Below, piece after piece: positions 56,514-64,000 of a stretch of 64,000 bases of DNA. The notes under the pieces are model-generated. The model ran no database searches. It was not told where the DNA came from and worked only from the letters and a program-made list of their open reading frames with translations. Both the position numbers and the translations under genes were made by a program. The stretch spans positions 248,001 through 312,000 of the forward strand of contig CAVSWD010000009.1 in the NCBI GenBank assembly GCA_963731615.1. Direction: 5' to 3'. Source of the DNA: Gaiellasilicea sp963731615 (lineage in GTDB: Bacteria; Actinomycetota; Thermoleophilia; Gaiellales; Gaiellaceae). How positions within the stretch are numbered: position 1 is the stretch's first letter; the number at the start of each line of letters is the position of its first letter.

Positions 56514-57055
56514 CCGACCCCGAGCCGGTCGAGATAGGTCGCGAGCGAGTCGCGAGCGAAGACGCGGTCGGCGGCGAGCGCGGCGCAGCGGTCCGAGTAG
56601 CCGTCGCCGACGTAGACGTAGGGCTGGCCGGCGAGGCTGCCGCGCTTGCACGGCTCGCCGCAGGTCACACACGCGGTCTCGTCGCGGAAACGCACGACCC
56701 AGCCGTCGGGACGCGCGTCGACCCGGTTCGCGAGCACCTCGAGCGCAACTCCCTCCCGCTCCAGCACGGGCTCGATCAGCTCGTGGAAGCCGGCCGAGAT
56801 CACGAGCGGGTCGAGCGCGGCGAGCTCGTGCAGCCCCGGCCGGACCTGCACGTTCTCGACCACCCACGCGACAATCTCGTCGAGCGGCGCCATGATCGCC
56901 GCGAACTCGAGCGCGATCTCCTCGTGCAGCGTCAGGTCGACTCCGACGCGCGGCTCGAGCTCGGCGAGCAGCGCCGGGTCGCCGAACTCGTGGATCACCT
57001 GCACGAGCGAGTCGTGGACGGTGATCGTCCCGTCCCAGTCGACGACGAGGCGCAT
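56420..57055 (-). CDS. HAD-family phosphatase (MtnX-like)
   Basis: 211 aa. HAD motif I is LVVDWDGTITVHD (both Asp present), motif II is PLVISAGFHELI, and motif IV is VYVGDGYSDRCAA. A cap with CVTCGEPCKRGSL shows paired Cys residues, seen also in MtnX/PSP-type phosphatases. Substrates in this group include phosphoserine and 2-hydroxy-3-keto-5-methylthiopentenyl-1-phosphate. The last 16 codons lie antisense to lacI and may be a C-terminal extension. Confidence 0.85.
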   Translation of the reverse strand: MRLVVDWDGTITVHDSLVQVIHEFGDPALLAELEPRVGVDLTLHEEIALEFAAIMAPLDEIVAWVVENVQVRPGLHELAALDPLVISAGFHELIEPVLEREGVALEVLANRVDARPDGWVVRFRDETACVTCGEPCKRGSLAGQPYVYVGDGYSDRCAALAADRVFARDSLATYLDRLGVGYEPFDDLGDVAAALPRAAVERPSLRRGRKT

Positions 57056-57071
57056 CGCCCACGCGTCCGGC

Positions 57072-57137
57072 GTCTGACTCGTCTCTGACACGGTGTCAGA
57101 CACGTCTCCGGCACCGTGTCGGCGTCGTCTCGACACC
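57072..57137. repeat. Three degenerate copies of the GGTGTCAGAC... repeat
   Basis: Units at 57072-57091 (GTCTGACTCGTCTCTGACAC), 57092-57115 (GGTGTCAGACACGTCTCCGGCACC) and 57116-57137 (GTGTCGGCGTCGTCTCGACACC) lie head to tail upstream of the HAD gene and downstream of hmgA. They match the elements at 44978-45023. Confidence 0.6.
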
Positions 57138-57183
57138 GGTTGCTGATTTCGAGCGTCGCGTCGACGGCGAGATCGGGAGGGAC

Positions 57184-58371
57184 CTAGAGGTGCGAGGTGA
57201 GCCCGGCTTCGGTGGGCTCGTGCGGCTCGTACCAGGAGAGCGCGTACTTGCCGTCGTCGAGCTCGCCGGCGAGCTTCGAGAGCCGGAGCGGGTTGAACGT
57301 GTCGCACATGACCGCGAGCTCGCCCGTCTCGTGCAGGCCGATCGCCTTCTCCGCCAGCCCGGGCTGCGGGCCGTGCGGCAGTCCCGACGGGTGCAGCGTG
57401 ATCGAGCCGACGTCGACGCCCTTGCGCGAGCCGAAGTTGCCCGAGACGTAATAGATCATCTCCTCGCTCTGGAGATTCGAGTGGTGGTACGGGATCGGCA
57501 CCGCCAGCGGGTCGAAGTCGAGCTTGCGCGGACAGAAGGAGCAGATGACGAAGTTGCGCCCGGCGAAGGTCTGGTGCGCGGGCGGCGGCTGGTGGATCCG
57601 GCCGGTGATCGGCTCGAAGTCGTGGATCGAGAACGTCCACGGGTAGAGGTAGCCGTCCCAGCCGACGACGTCGAAGGGGTGGTAGTCGACGACGTAGGTC
57701 TGGTAGCCGTCGCGCACGCGCACCTTGACCGGGAACTCGCCCTTCTCGCGGTGTGTGTTCAGCTCGGCCGGCGGATGGATGTCGCGGTGGTAGTAGGGCG
57801 CGCCTTCGATGATCTGCCCGTACTGGTTCCGGTAGCGGCGCGGGATCTCGATCAGCCCGGGCGTCTCGAAGATCAGGTACCGCTGCTCGCCTTCAGGCCG
57901 AAAGCGGTAGGTCGTGCCGCGCGGGATGACGACGTAGTCGCCGTCCTTGTAGGGGAGCTCGCCGAAGATCGTCTCGAGCGTGCCGGAGCCCTCGTGGACG
58001 AAGATCACCTCGTCGCCCTCTCCGTTGCGGAAGAAGTAGTCCATCTGCTCGGTCGGGCGGCAGAGCGAGATCTCGACGTCGGCGTTCCACATCAGCAGCC
58101 GCCGGCCGGTGACCTCGTCGCCGCCGGGCTCGACCTCCTTCGTGTGCATCATCCGGTGCTGGTGGGTGTCGGGCACCCACTCCTCGCGCACGATCGGCTC
58201 GAAGTCGCCGACCTCCATCACGCGGCACGGCGACTGGAGGTGGTACAGGATCGACTCGTTCCCGGTGAAGCCCTCGAGCCCCATCACCTCCTCGGTGAGC
58301 AGGGTGCCGTTGTCGCGAAACTGGATGTGCCGCTTGCGCGGGACGTCGCCGAGGCGCTGGTAGAAGGGCAT
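57184..58371 (-). CDS. hmgA: Homogentisate 1,2-dioxygenase
   Basis: Opens the ring of homogentisate to maleylacetoacetate using Fe(II). 395 aa, of the short bacterial type. It begins MPFYQRLGDVPRKRHIQFRDN and contains EVIFVHEGSGTLETIFG and YVVIPRGTTYRF, the cupin strands. The active-site region VPIPYHHSNLQSEEMIYYVSG is followed by LHPSGLPHGPQPG, which carry the Fe-ligand His and Glu. Linked to hpd and an FAH-family gene downstream in the same region. Confidence 0.94.
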   Translation of the reverse strand: MPFYQRLGDVPRKRHIQFRDNGTLLTEEVMGLEGFTGNESILYHLQSPCRVMEVGDFEPIVREEWVPDTHQHRMMHTKEVEPGGDEVTGRRLLMWNADVEISLCRPTEQMDYFFRNGEGDEVIFVHEGSGTLETIFGELPYKDGDYVVIPRGTTYRFRPEGEQRYLIFETPGLIEIPRRYRNQYGQIIEGAPYYHRDIHPPAELNTHREKGEFPVKVRVRDGYQTYVVDYHPFDVVGWDGYLYPWTFSIHDFEPITGRIHQPPPAHQTFAGRNFVICSFCPRKLDFDPLAVPIPYHHSNLQSEEMIYYVSGNFGSRKGVDVGSITLHPSGLPHGPQPGLAEKAIGLHETGELAVMCDTFNPLRLSKLAGELDDGKYALSWYEPHEPTEAGLTSHL

Positions 58372-58397
58372 GGCCGGAGGATACCCCTGCTGCGTCC

Positions 58398-59013
58398 TCA
58401 GGCGACCATGGCGCTGAGTCCACCGACGCCTGGGATCTCGAGGTCGAGCGGGCCGCTCGCCACGTTCGCGAGCACCCCCAGCGGCGGGCCTGCCAGCAGG
58501 TCGCCGGGCCGAAGCCTCGTGTTCAACTCAGCCCCGGCGCGCGCGGCCTCCCAGTCGAAGCCGTCGCTGAGCTCCGTGTCGATCGACCGGGCCGAGCAGG
58601 AGCGCGAAGTCTCGATCCTTGGGCGTCGCCAGCTCCGGTGCGCGCCACTCGGCCAGCCCGGTCCAGCCGCTGATCGCCCCGTCCTTGCCGATCACCGCCG
58701 CGAGCCTCGTCACGACGTCGAGACGACCGTCGGGCCGGGTGACGAGCGCGCCCGGGGAGTGAATCGCGGCCGGGTTCCCGAACGCAAACGTCTTCTCGTC
58801 CTCGAAGATCCGAATCGACGGCGGCTCGAGCACCGGTGCGCGCAGCAGCACCGCGTCGAGGGGGAACTCAGCATGCTCGCGGGCCGACGAGCCGCCGGTG
58901 AAGAACGACTGCAGCGTCTGCGCGGCGAGCTGGACGACGTTGCCGCCGTCGATCCGGCCCGGCCAGCCGCGCTCGAGCTCGAGCTCGAGCGGCGTGAACA
59001 TGCACAACTTCAC
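58398..59013 (-). CDS. Fumarylacetoacetate hydrolase-family protein; one frameshift
   Basis: About 204 aa after correction. GTG at 59013 (overlapping the CDF stop as GTGA) gives VKLCMFTPLELELERG. Family-like regions: PVLEPPSIRIFEDEKTFAFGNPAAI, AAVIGKDG and GWTGLAEWRAPELATPKDRDFALLLGP. After a frame change near 58590 the rest reads DTELSDGFDWEAARAGAELNT and LRPGDLLAGPPLG. The sequence is shorter and more divergent than true fumarylacetoacetase, so activity as FAH in homogentisate breakdown is probable from position rather than certain. Confidence 0.75.
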
Positions 59014-60347
59014 GGCTCGGTGTGGACGATCACGTCGGCGACGTCGGGCCGCGCGCGGCGCAGCCGCTCTTCCACCTCGCTCGCGCGCGCGTGCGCCTCG
59101 GCGAGCGTGGCGCCGGGATCGAGGCCCAGCGTCACGAAGGCGACGACGCCCTGGCCGGTGCGCAACAGCCGCAGCGCCCGCGGTGGGCCGCCTGCCGCCT
59201 GCTCGACGGCCGCCTCCAGCTCGGCCGCGTCCATCACCTCGCCCGCGTCCGCCTCGGCGAGCGGCTCGAGATGGGTCTGCACGGAGGAGATCTCGGGGAC
59301 GGCCTGGCAGATCGCGCGCTCCACCTGCTCGGCCACCTCGTGCGCCTCGTCGAGCGGCAGGTCGCCCGGGAGCTTGAGGTGCAGCGAGAGCTCGCTCGCG
59401 CCGCCGAGCGTGACGATGCTGAGGTTGTGGATCTCGCGGACGTGCGGCACGGTCAGCGCCGCCGCGTGGGCGCGCTCGCGGAGCGCGGCGTCCGCTCCGC
59501 CGGGCTCGACATGGACGACGACATCGCTGCCGGGCAGCGCCCGCTCCAGCGCCGCCTCGACCCGGTCCGCCAGGGCGTGTCCCTGACCGACGGCAGCTCC
59601 GGGTGAGACGGAGATGACGACGTCCGCGAACATACGACCCGCCGACTGACGCAGCCGGAGGCGGGACAACGCGACCGGCGGCTCTACCTCCGCGATCGCC
59701 GCCCGGGCGGCCGCTTCGACGTCCGCCGGCGCGCGATCCATGAGGACGTCGACGTTGCGGCGAATCAGGCGTCCGGCGGCGGCGAGCACCAGCGCGGCGA
59801 CGAAGAGAGCAGCGATCGAGTCGCCTGCGGGGAAGCCGGCCGAGGCGGCGATCAGGCCGCCGAGCACCGCGAGCGTCCCGGCGAAGTCGCTCCCGAAGTG
59901 GAGCGCGTTCGACCGGAGCGCCTCGCTCTGATAGCGCCGCGCCGTCCGCGCCGAGACGACCGTCCGCGCCAGGTCGATCGCGAGCACGAACGCGATCACG
60001 AGGAAGACCCACCACGCCGGGTCGACCTCCTGGTCGATCGCGCCGGTGAGGCGGCCCACGGCCAGTGCGGCCACCGCGACGGAGACGAGCGCGAGCACCG
60101 TCGCCTCCGCGAGTGCCGCCAGGTGCTCTGCCTTCCCGTGTCCATACTGATGGCCTTCGTCGGCCGGCCGGCCGGCGACGCCGATCGCGAAGAAGGTGAG
60201 GATCGCGGCGACAAGGTCGGTGCCGGAATGGAGCGCCTCGGAGACGAGCCCGAGGCTACCGCTCGCGATTCCGGCGCCGAGCTTCAGCGCCGCGAGTGCA
60301 GCCGCCGCGCCGATCGAGACGAACGCCGTCCGGCGCTGCGGAGTCAT
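59010..60347 (-). CDS. Cation diffusion facilitator with three C-terminal cytoplasmic domains
   Basis: 445 aa, much longer than usual CDF proteins (about 300). The membrane domain (about 1-205) has SEALHSGTDLVAA and SNALHFGSDFAGT, the metal-site HxxxD patterns of helices II and V. The rest has three consecutive ferredoxin-like ZT_dimer-type domains at about 207-283, 284-370 and 373-445, each with a beta-alpha-beta pattern and a final VVVHVEP, VQTHLEP or VIVHTEP. Zn, Fe or Mn export is likely. Confidence 0.88.
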   Translation of the reverse strand: MTPQRRTAFVSIGAAAALAALKLGAGIASGSLGLVSEALHSGTDLVAAILTFFAIGVAGRPADEGHQYGHGKAEHLAALAEATVLALVSVAVAALAVGRLTGAIDQEVDPAWWVFLVIAFVLAIDLARTVVSARTARRYQSEALRSNALHFGSDFAGTLAVLGGLIAASAGFPAGDSIAALFVAALVLAAAGRLIRRNVDVLMDRAPADVEAAARAAIAEVEPPVALSRLRLRQSAGRMFADVVISVSPGAAVGQGHALADRVEAALERALPGSDVVVHVEPGGADAALRERAHAAALTVPHVREIHNLSIVTLGGASELSLHLKLPGDLPLDEAHEVAEQVERAICQAVPEISSVQTHLEPLAEADAGEVMDAAELEAAVEQAAGGPPRALRLLRTGQGVVAFVTLGLDPGATLAEAHARASEVEERLRRARPDVADVIVHTEP

Positions 60348-60348
60348 G

Positions 60349-60380
60349 CCCGAAGGCTAGATCACCCGAAGGCTAGATCA
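60349..60380. repeat. Tandem duplication of CCCGAAGGCTAGATCA
   Basis: Two perfect 16-base copies directly abut (60349-60364 and 60365-60380), between the CDF start and the end of the small membrane protein gene. The second copy contains that gene's stop codon. Confidence 0.7.
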
Positions 60381-60506
60381 GTACCAGCTGCCGCGGCGGA
60401 AGCCGCCGAACACGAGGCCGATGAGCGCGATGATGATGCCGAGCAGGGGCCGTCCGGTCACGGCGAGGACGATCCCGATCACGACGAGGATTGCTCCGAT
60501 TCCCAT
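60378..60506 (-). CDS. Small hydrophobic protein (42 aa)
   Basis: MGIGAILVVIGIVLAVTGRP then LLGIIIALIGLVFGGFRRGSWY: two short hydrophobic segments joined by TGRP and ending in a basic, aromatic tail. Such short double-span proteins (often DUF-type, 40-60 aa) are common in actinobacteria, function unknown. It lies between hpd and the CDF gene on the same strand. Confidence 0.6.
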   Translation of the reverse strand: MGIGAILVVIGIVLAVTGRPLLGIIIALIGLVFGGFRRGSWY

Positions 60507-60541
60507 GGCCGCGAGTGTGTCCGCGTTGCCCGAAACCGAAA

Positions 60542-61640
60542 CTAGAGGTTTCCGCGCAACGCCTGTTCGCGTTCGATCGACTCGAAGAGCGCCTTGAAGT
60601 TGCCCTCGCCGAACGTCGTCGCGCCGTGCCGCTCGATCACCTCGAAGAAGAGCGTCGGCCGGTCCTGCGCGGTCTTGGTGAAGATCTGGAGCAGGTAGCC
60701 GTCCTCGTCGCGGTCGGCGAGGATCCGGAGCCGCTTGAGGTCGTCGTAGTCCTCGTCGATCTCGCCCACGCGGCCCTCGACGTCGTCGTAGTAGGTGTCC
60801 GGGGTGTCGAGGAAGAGCACGCCGCGGCCCTTCAGGGTCTCGATCGTCTCGACGATGCTCGAGCTCTGCGAGCGCGATGTGCTGCACCCCCGGCCCCTCG
60901 TTGAACTCGAGGTACTCGTCGATCTGGCTCTTCCGCTTTCCCTCGGCCGGCTCGTTGATCGGGAACTTGATCTTGCCGGCGCCGTCCGCCATCACCTTGC
61001 TCATCAGCGCCGAGTACTCGGTCTGAATCTGGTCGTCGCCGAAGTGGACGATGTTCGTCATCCCGAAGACCTGCTCGTAGAACTCGACCCAGTGGTTCAT
61101 CTTCCCGAGCTCGACGTTGCCGACGACGTGGTCGATCGCGATCAGGCCGACGCCGCGGCGGTTGCCGTTTCGCGAGAGCGAGACGTAGCCCGGGAGGTAC
61201 GGGCCGGCGTAACCCGAGCGGTTGACGAACGTGTGCACGACCTCCCCGTAGGTGCCGATCGTCGCGAGCTCGACCCGGCCGTGCTCGTCCTCGAGCCACT
61301 CCGGCTCGCTGACCGGCCGGGCACCGCGCTCGACCGCCTCGCGGAAGGCGTAGCCCGCATCCGGGACGCGCAGCGCGATGTTCTTGGCCGCGTCGCCGTG
61401 CCGGGCCGCAAAGTCGACGATCGGGCTGTCGGCGCGGACGCCGCTCGTGACGACGAGCCTGATCTCCCCCTGCTCCAAGAGATAGGAGGCGCGGTCGCGG
61501 ACACCGGTCTCCGGGCCTGCGTAGGCGACGCGGTCGAAGCCGAGCGCGTGCTCGTACCAGTAGGCCGCCTGCTTGGCGTTGCCGACCCAGAGCTCGAGGT
61601 GATCCCAGCCGTCCAGGGGCATGAAGTCGTTGCCGGACAT
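60542..61640 (-). CDS. hpd: 4-hydroxyphenylpyruvate dioxygenase; one frameshift
   Basis: Makes homogentisate from 4-hydroxyphenylpyruvate, the step before HmgA. The ATG at 61640 starts MSGNDFMPLDGWDHLELWVGN. Two vicinal-oxygen-chelate domains are present: the first has the region around SYLLEQGEIRLVVTSG, and the second has the Fe ligands in AIDHVVGNVE, GPGVQHIALA and PTLFFEVIERHG. The frame changes near 60865, between GVQHIALAE and the next segment ending FLDTPDTYYDD. About 365 aa after correction. Confidence 0.93.
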
Positions 61641-61651
61641 CGCCCCGAATG

Positions 61652-62540
61652 TTACTCGGAGGCCGGAACAGGCGTCCGCCGCCGCGCAGCCAGGATTCCT
61701 GCGGCGATCAGGACACCGCCCGCGACCTGCAGCACCGTCATCCCCTCCGACAGGAGGACGAGCGCGAAGACGGCGGCGACGAACGGCTGCAGGTTGGCGA
61801 CGAGGGTCGCGCGCGACGCGCCGATGCGGTGCAGCGCCCGGAACCAGAGCAGGTTCGTGACGACGAGCGGCCCGGCCGTCGCAAACGCGAGGAGCAGCCA
61901 CACCTCCCAGCCCAGGGCATAGTCCTGCTCCACCGTCTGCGGAAAGCCGACGAGCGCGATCAGCACCCAGCCGAGCGAGAGCACGACCGCGCTGATCCGC
62001 GAGGCGGAGTAGCGCGCCATCAGCGGCGCGATCGCGACCGAGTAGCCGGCCCACGTCGCCGCGGTCGCGACCCCGAGCACGGTGCCGCGGAGGTCGCCCG
62101 AGAAGCCGGCAGCCGAACCGGCTGCGACGAGCCCGACGCCCGCGAACGAAACGGCCGCGGCGATCCAGAAACGGCGCGAGAGCCGCTCGAAGCCGAAGAC
62201 GAGGCCGATCAGAGCAGCGAAGATCGGCGTCGCGCCGAGAATCAGCGCGATCGTCGACGCGCTCGTCTTCTCGAGCGCGTAGACGAAGCAGAGCTGATTC
62301 AGCCAGAGGCAGAGCGCCGCGAGCGCGACGAAGCCGAAGTCACGCCGGCGGATCCGGAGCGTCCGCTCGGACACCAAGCGCGATGCCCAGAAAGACCGCC
62401 GTCGCGGCGCCGTAGCGAACCGTGGCGTAGGCGAGCGGCTCGAAGCCGTGCGTGAGGATGTAGCGCGTCACCGTCAGGTTGAGCGCCCACAGGACGACAG
62501 TCGCCAGCAGCATCAGCTCGAGGCTCACCGGTCGCCGCAT
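61652..62540 (-). CDS. EamA/DMT-family transporter; one frameshift
   Basis: About 295 aa with ten hydrophobic segments in two EamA repeats. N-terminus MRRPVSLELMLLATVVLWALN then the PLAYATVRYGAATAVFL segment; the frame changes near 62385. The second half includes ALEKTSASTIALILGATPIFAAL and SRATLVANLQPFVAAVFALVLLSEGM, the repeated DMT features. Substrate unknown; many relatives export amino acids or metabolites. Begins 11 bp upstream of hpd and probably shares its transcript. Confidence 0.88.
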
Positions 62541-62558
62541 GAGCTCGAGCGTACTGAC

Positions 62559-62617
62559 GCTCGAACTCGTTACGCTTCCGCCCGATGGCCGAGCCTTCGA
62601 TCCGTGACATCGACGCT
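62559..62617. repeat. First copy of a 58-bp gene-start duplication
   Basis: GCTCGAACTCGTTACG... through CATCGACGCT is nearly identical to 62689-62746, differing at three positions (A/G, one extra T, T/C). Both contain the ATGGCCGAGCC start of the downstream gene. Confidence 0.8.
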
Positions 62618-62671
62618 GTTCTGACTGCGCAGGGACACGGGCAAAGCCCGTGTCCGCGCGAAGATCCCTGA
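62585..62671 (+). pseudogene. Truncated duplicate start of the MAEPSIRDID gene
   Basis: ATG at 62585 opens MAEPSIRDIDAVLTAQG, identical in its first 11 residues to the gene at 62714, then runs through a hairpin and stops at TGA 62671 (28 codons). It appears to be an abortive copy of the gene start produced by a local duplication, possibly caused by the hairpin element. Confidence 0.55.
62633..62655. repeat. Perfect 10-bp hairpin GGACACGGGC-AAA-GCCCGTGTCC
   Basis: The stem has 10 perfect pairs and an AAA loop and sits between the two copies of the duplicated start. It is flanked by GTTCTGACTGCGCA on the left and GCGCGAAGATCCC on the right. It resembles a mobile REP-type or small inverted element; it could also terminate transcription. 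Confidence 0.6.
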
Positions 62672-62688
62672 AGGGTCGCTTCGCTCCC

Positions 62689-62746
62689 GCTCGGACTCGT
62701 TACGCTCCGCCCGATGGCCGAGCCTTCGATCCGCGACATCGACGCT
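62689..62746. repeat. Second copy of the gene-start duplication
   Basis: Matches 62559-62617 with three differences. Contains the ATG of the intact downstream gene at 62714, so it is probably the original copy. Confidence 0.8.
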
Positions 62747-62992
62747 CTCGTCGGCCCTGCGACGCCGCACTTCGCCTACCAGCTGCGCGCCCGCGTCCGC
62801 GAGCTGATCCAGGATCTCCCGCCCGACCACGCGGTCCGGCGTTACGGCGAGGAGAAGCTGCAGCTGCTCGACGACCTCGGGCACGCCTCGTCGAAGGCCG
62901 AGGGCGGTGAGAAGGAGTCGCGCGAGCGGCCCGGTTGGGAGCAGGTCCCGAGCTCTGCGCCCGCGTACGACCCGCTGCCTCGGCGGTCATGA
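62714..62992 (+). CDS. Conserved-looking small hypothetical protein
   Basis: 92 aa, MAEPSIRDIDALVGPATPHF at the start, then a helical region (LRARVRELIQDLPPDHAVRRYGEEKLQLLDDLG) and a disordered, charged tail. No known family. Its ATG overlaps with the second copy of the duplicated sequence, and its stop overlaps the fabL start by 4 bases (ATGA), which suggests coupled translation. Confidence 0.6.
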   Translation: MAEPSIRDIDALVGPATPHFAYQLRARVRELIQDLPPDHAVRRYGEEKLQLLDDLGHASSKAEGGEKESRERPGWEQVPSSAPAYDPLPRRS

Positions 62993-63723
62993 CCTTCCCG
63001 GGCGCCTCGGTCTTCGTGACCGGCGGCTCGCGGGGGATCGGTAAGGCGATCGCGCTCCGGTTCGCCGGCCTCGGCGCCACCCGGGTCGCGATCGGCTACT
63101 TCCGCTCCGACGCGGCCGCCGAGGAGACCGCGGAGGAGCTGCGCGCGCTCGGCGCCGAGCCGAGGCTGATCCGCGGCAACATCTCCTCCGCCCGCGTGCT
63201 CGAGGAGGTGGCATCGCTCGGTCGGCTCGACGTGCTCGTCCACAATGCCGCGACGGGCGTGATCAAGCCCGCGCTCGAGACGGAGGACAAGCACTGGGAC
63301 TGGACTCTGGCCGCGAACTCGCGCGCCTTGCTGGCGCTGACCCGCGTCACGGCTCCTCAGATGCTGCCGGGGGCGTCGATCGTCGGTATCTCCAGCCTCG
63401 GCTCCCAGCGGGTGCTCGAGAACTACTCGCTCGTCGGCACGTCGAAGGCTGCGCTCGAAGCGCTCGTCCGCTACCTCGCCGTCGAGCTCGCCCCACTCGG
63501 GATCAGGGTGAACGCCGTCTCCGGCGGGGTCGTCGAGACCGGCGCCCTCGACCACTTCGCGAACCGAGAGGAGATGCTCCGTTTCGGCGCTGACAACCCC
63601 GCGGGCCGGCTCGTGAAGCCCGAGGACATCGCCGAGGCAGTCACGTTCCTCTGCTCGCCCGAGGCCGAGATGATCCGCGGCCAGACGCTCATCGTCGACG
63701 GCGGCTTCTCCCTCCGAGCCTGA
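62989..63723 (+). CDS. Enoyl-[acyl-carrier-protein] reductase III-type SDR (FabL-like)
   Basis: 244 aa. Cofactor motif VTGGSRGIGKAIAL, then VLVHNAATGVIKP (NAA), and the active site SSLGSQRVLENYSLVGTSKAAL, split here as LENYSLVGTSK. The Tyr and Lys are separated by six residues (Y-x6-K), as in FabI/FabL, and not by three as in most SDRs. The C-terminus has GGVVETGALDHF and GQTLIVDGGFS. It reduces enoyl-ACP with NAD(P)H in fatty-acid elongation if this assignment holds. The ATGA overlap and TGATG junction link it to both neighbours. Confidence 0.83.
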   Translation: MTFPGASVFVTGGSRGIGKAIALRFAGLGATRVAIGYFRSDAAAEETAEELRALGAEPRLIRGNISSARVLEEVASLGRLDVLVHNAATGVIKPALETEDKHWDWTLAANSRALLALTRVTAPQMLPGASIVGISSLGSQRVLENYSLVGTSKAALEALVRYLAVELAPLGIRVNAVSGGVVETGALDHFANREEMLRFGADNPAGRLVKPEDIAEAVTFLCSPEAEMIRGQTLIVDGGFSLRA

Positions 63724-64000
63724 TGGAACCGACCGACCACAACCGCCGCGCCTTCGACGACGCGCACCGCACCTCCGAGAACGTGCTCGCGTCGCCGGGG
63801 ATGCCGGATCAGATCCGGGAGCGGCTGCACGGAGCGAGCGGCACGCGCGTGCTGCATCTGCTCTGCGGAACGGGCCGCGAGTCGGTCGACCTCGCCGACC
63901 TGGGCGCACTCGTCACGGGCGTGGACGACGACCAGGAGGCGATCGACGCCGCCCGCCGCCGCCGGCCCGAGCTCCCGTGGGTGCACGCGGACGTCCACTC
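63723..64000 (+). CDS. SAM-dependent methyltransferase, N-terminal part (runs off the window)
   Basis: ATG at 63723 shares a base with the fabL stop (TGATG). The first 92 codons read MEPTDHNRRAFDDAHRTSEN..., with SAM motif I VLHLLCGTGRESVDLADLGA and the acidic residue in VTGVDDDQEAIDAARRR. The gene is incomplete at the window end; the substrate cannot be given. Confidence 0.75.
   Translation, partial: MEPTDHNRRAFDDAHRTSENVLASPGMPDQIRERLHGASGTRVLHLLCGTGRESVDLADLGALVTGVDDDQEAIDAARRRRPELPWVHADVH

Overview
The window is 64 kb of very GC-rich DNA (about 70 percent by eye) with tightly packed genes. Many neighbours overlap by 1-8 bases, and GTG and TTG starts are common. The gene set has actinobacterial features: a DEDD exonuclease/GIY-YIG protein behind an actinobacterial-type LexA box, a class I Nnr, FabL, HU and a maltodextrin ABC operon. 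An unclassified or MAG-derived actinobacterium, perhaps class Thermoleophilia (Gaiellales-like), fits best, but this is inference. No rRNA, tRNA, CRISPR array, prophage or insertion sequence was recognised.

Layout. (1) 0-9 kb: secreted subtilisin-like protease, SDR, then an operon on the minus strand (HAD hydrolase, acpS, nnr, epimerase, alr), and arfB facing it. (2) 9-17.3 kb: a secreted beta-propeller protein and a MarR regulator, then a formate dehydrogenase locus: fdhB (NuoE/NuoF fusion), fdhA with an in-frame TGA that reads as selenocysteine, birA, mobA, a methyltransferase and fdhD. (3) 17.3-27 kb: two small genes, glmS, glmM, rpsI, rplM, an MFS exporter, acylphosphatase, a 371-bp anonymous stretch, guaA and guaB. 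(4) 27-33.7 kb: a minus-strand operon (DEDD/GIY-YIG nuclease, pyrF, LysM protein, D,D-carboxypeptidase, PfkB kinase) headed by a perfect LexA box; then HU, pyrE and two small genes. (5) 33.7-45 kb: YihY/BrkB protein, rdgB, mgtC, rph, murI, a secreted hydrolase, a solute-binding protein, an unknown secreted protein, a GATase, and a minus-strand operon of rhodanese, hydrolase, GNAT-GST fusion and AlkA-like glycosylase. (6) 45-57 kb: NlpC/P60 protein and a maltodextrin regulon (secreted amylase, MsmK-type ATPase, neopullulanase-like GH13, MalG, MalF, MalE, divergent LacI regulator). (7) 57-64 kb: HAD phosphatase, the homogentisate pathway (hmgA, FAH-family protein, hpd) with a CDF metal exporter in between, an EamA transporter, a duplicated gene start, FabL and a truncated methyltransferase.

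How the genes work together. Formate is probably oxidised with NAD by FdhAB; MobA and FdhD supply and sulfurate the molybdopterin cofactor. Maltodextrins are cleaved outside the cell by the amylase, imported by MalEFG-MsmK, and cut inside by the GH13 enzyme under LacI control. Tyrosine or phenylacetate-type aromatics pass through Hpd and HmgA towards fumarylacetoacetate cleavage. The remaining genes are housekeeping for cell wall, nucleotides, NAD(P)H repair and DNA repair.

Data quality. At least a dozen otherwise sound genes, including essential glmS and glmM, are broken by frameshifts. Nearly all that could be reconstructed are single-base insertions, so they look like consensus errors rather than pseudogenes. 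Such genes are listed as one CDS spanning all frames, with the shift noted. The fdhA TGA is different: the frame does not change across it.
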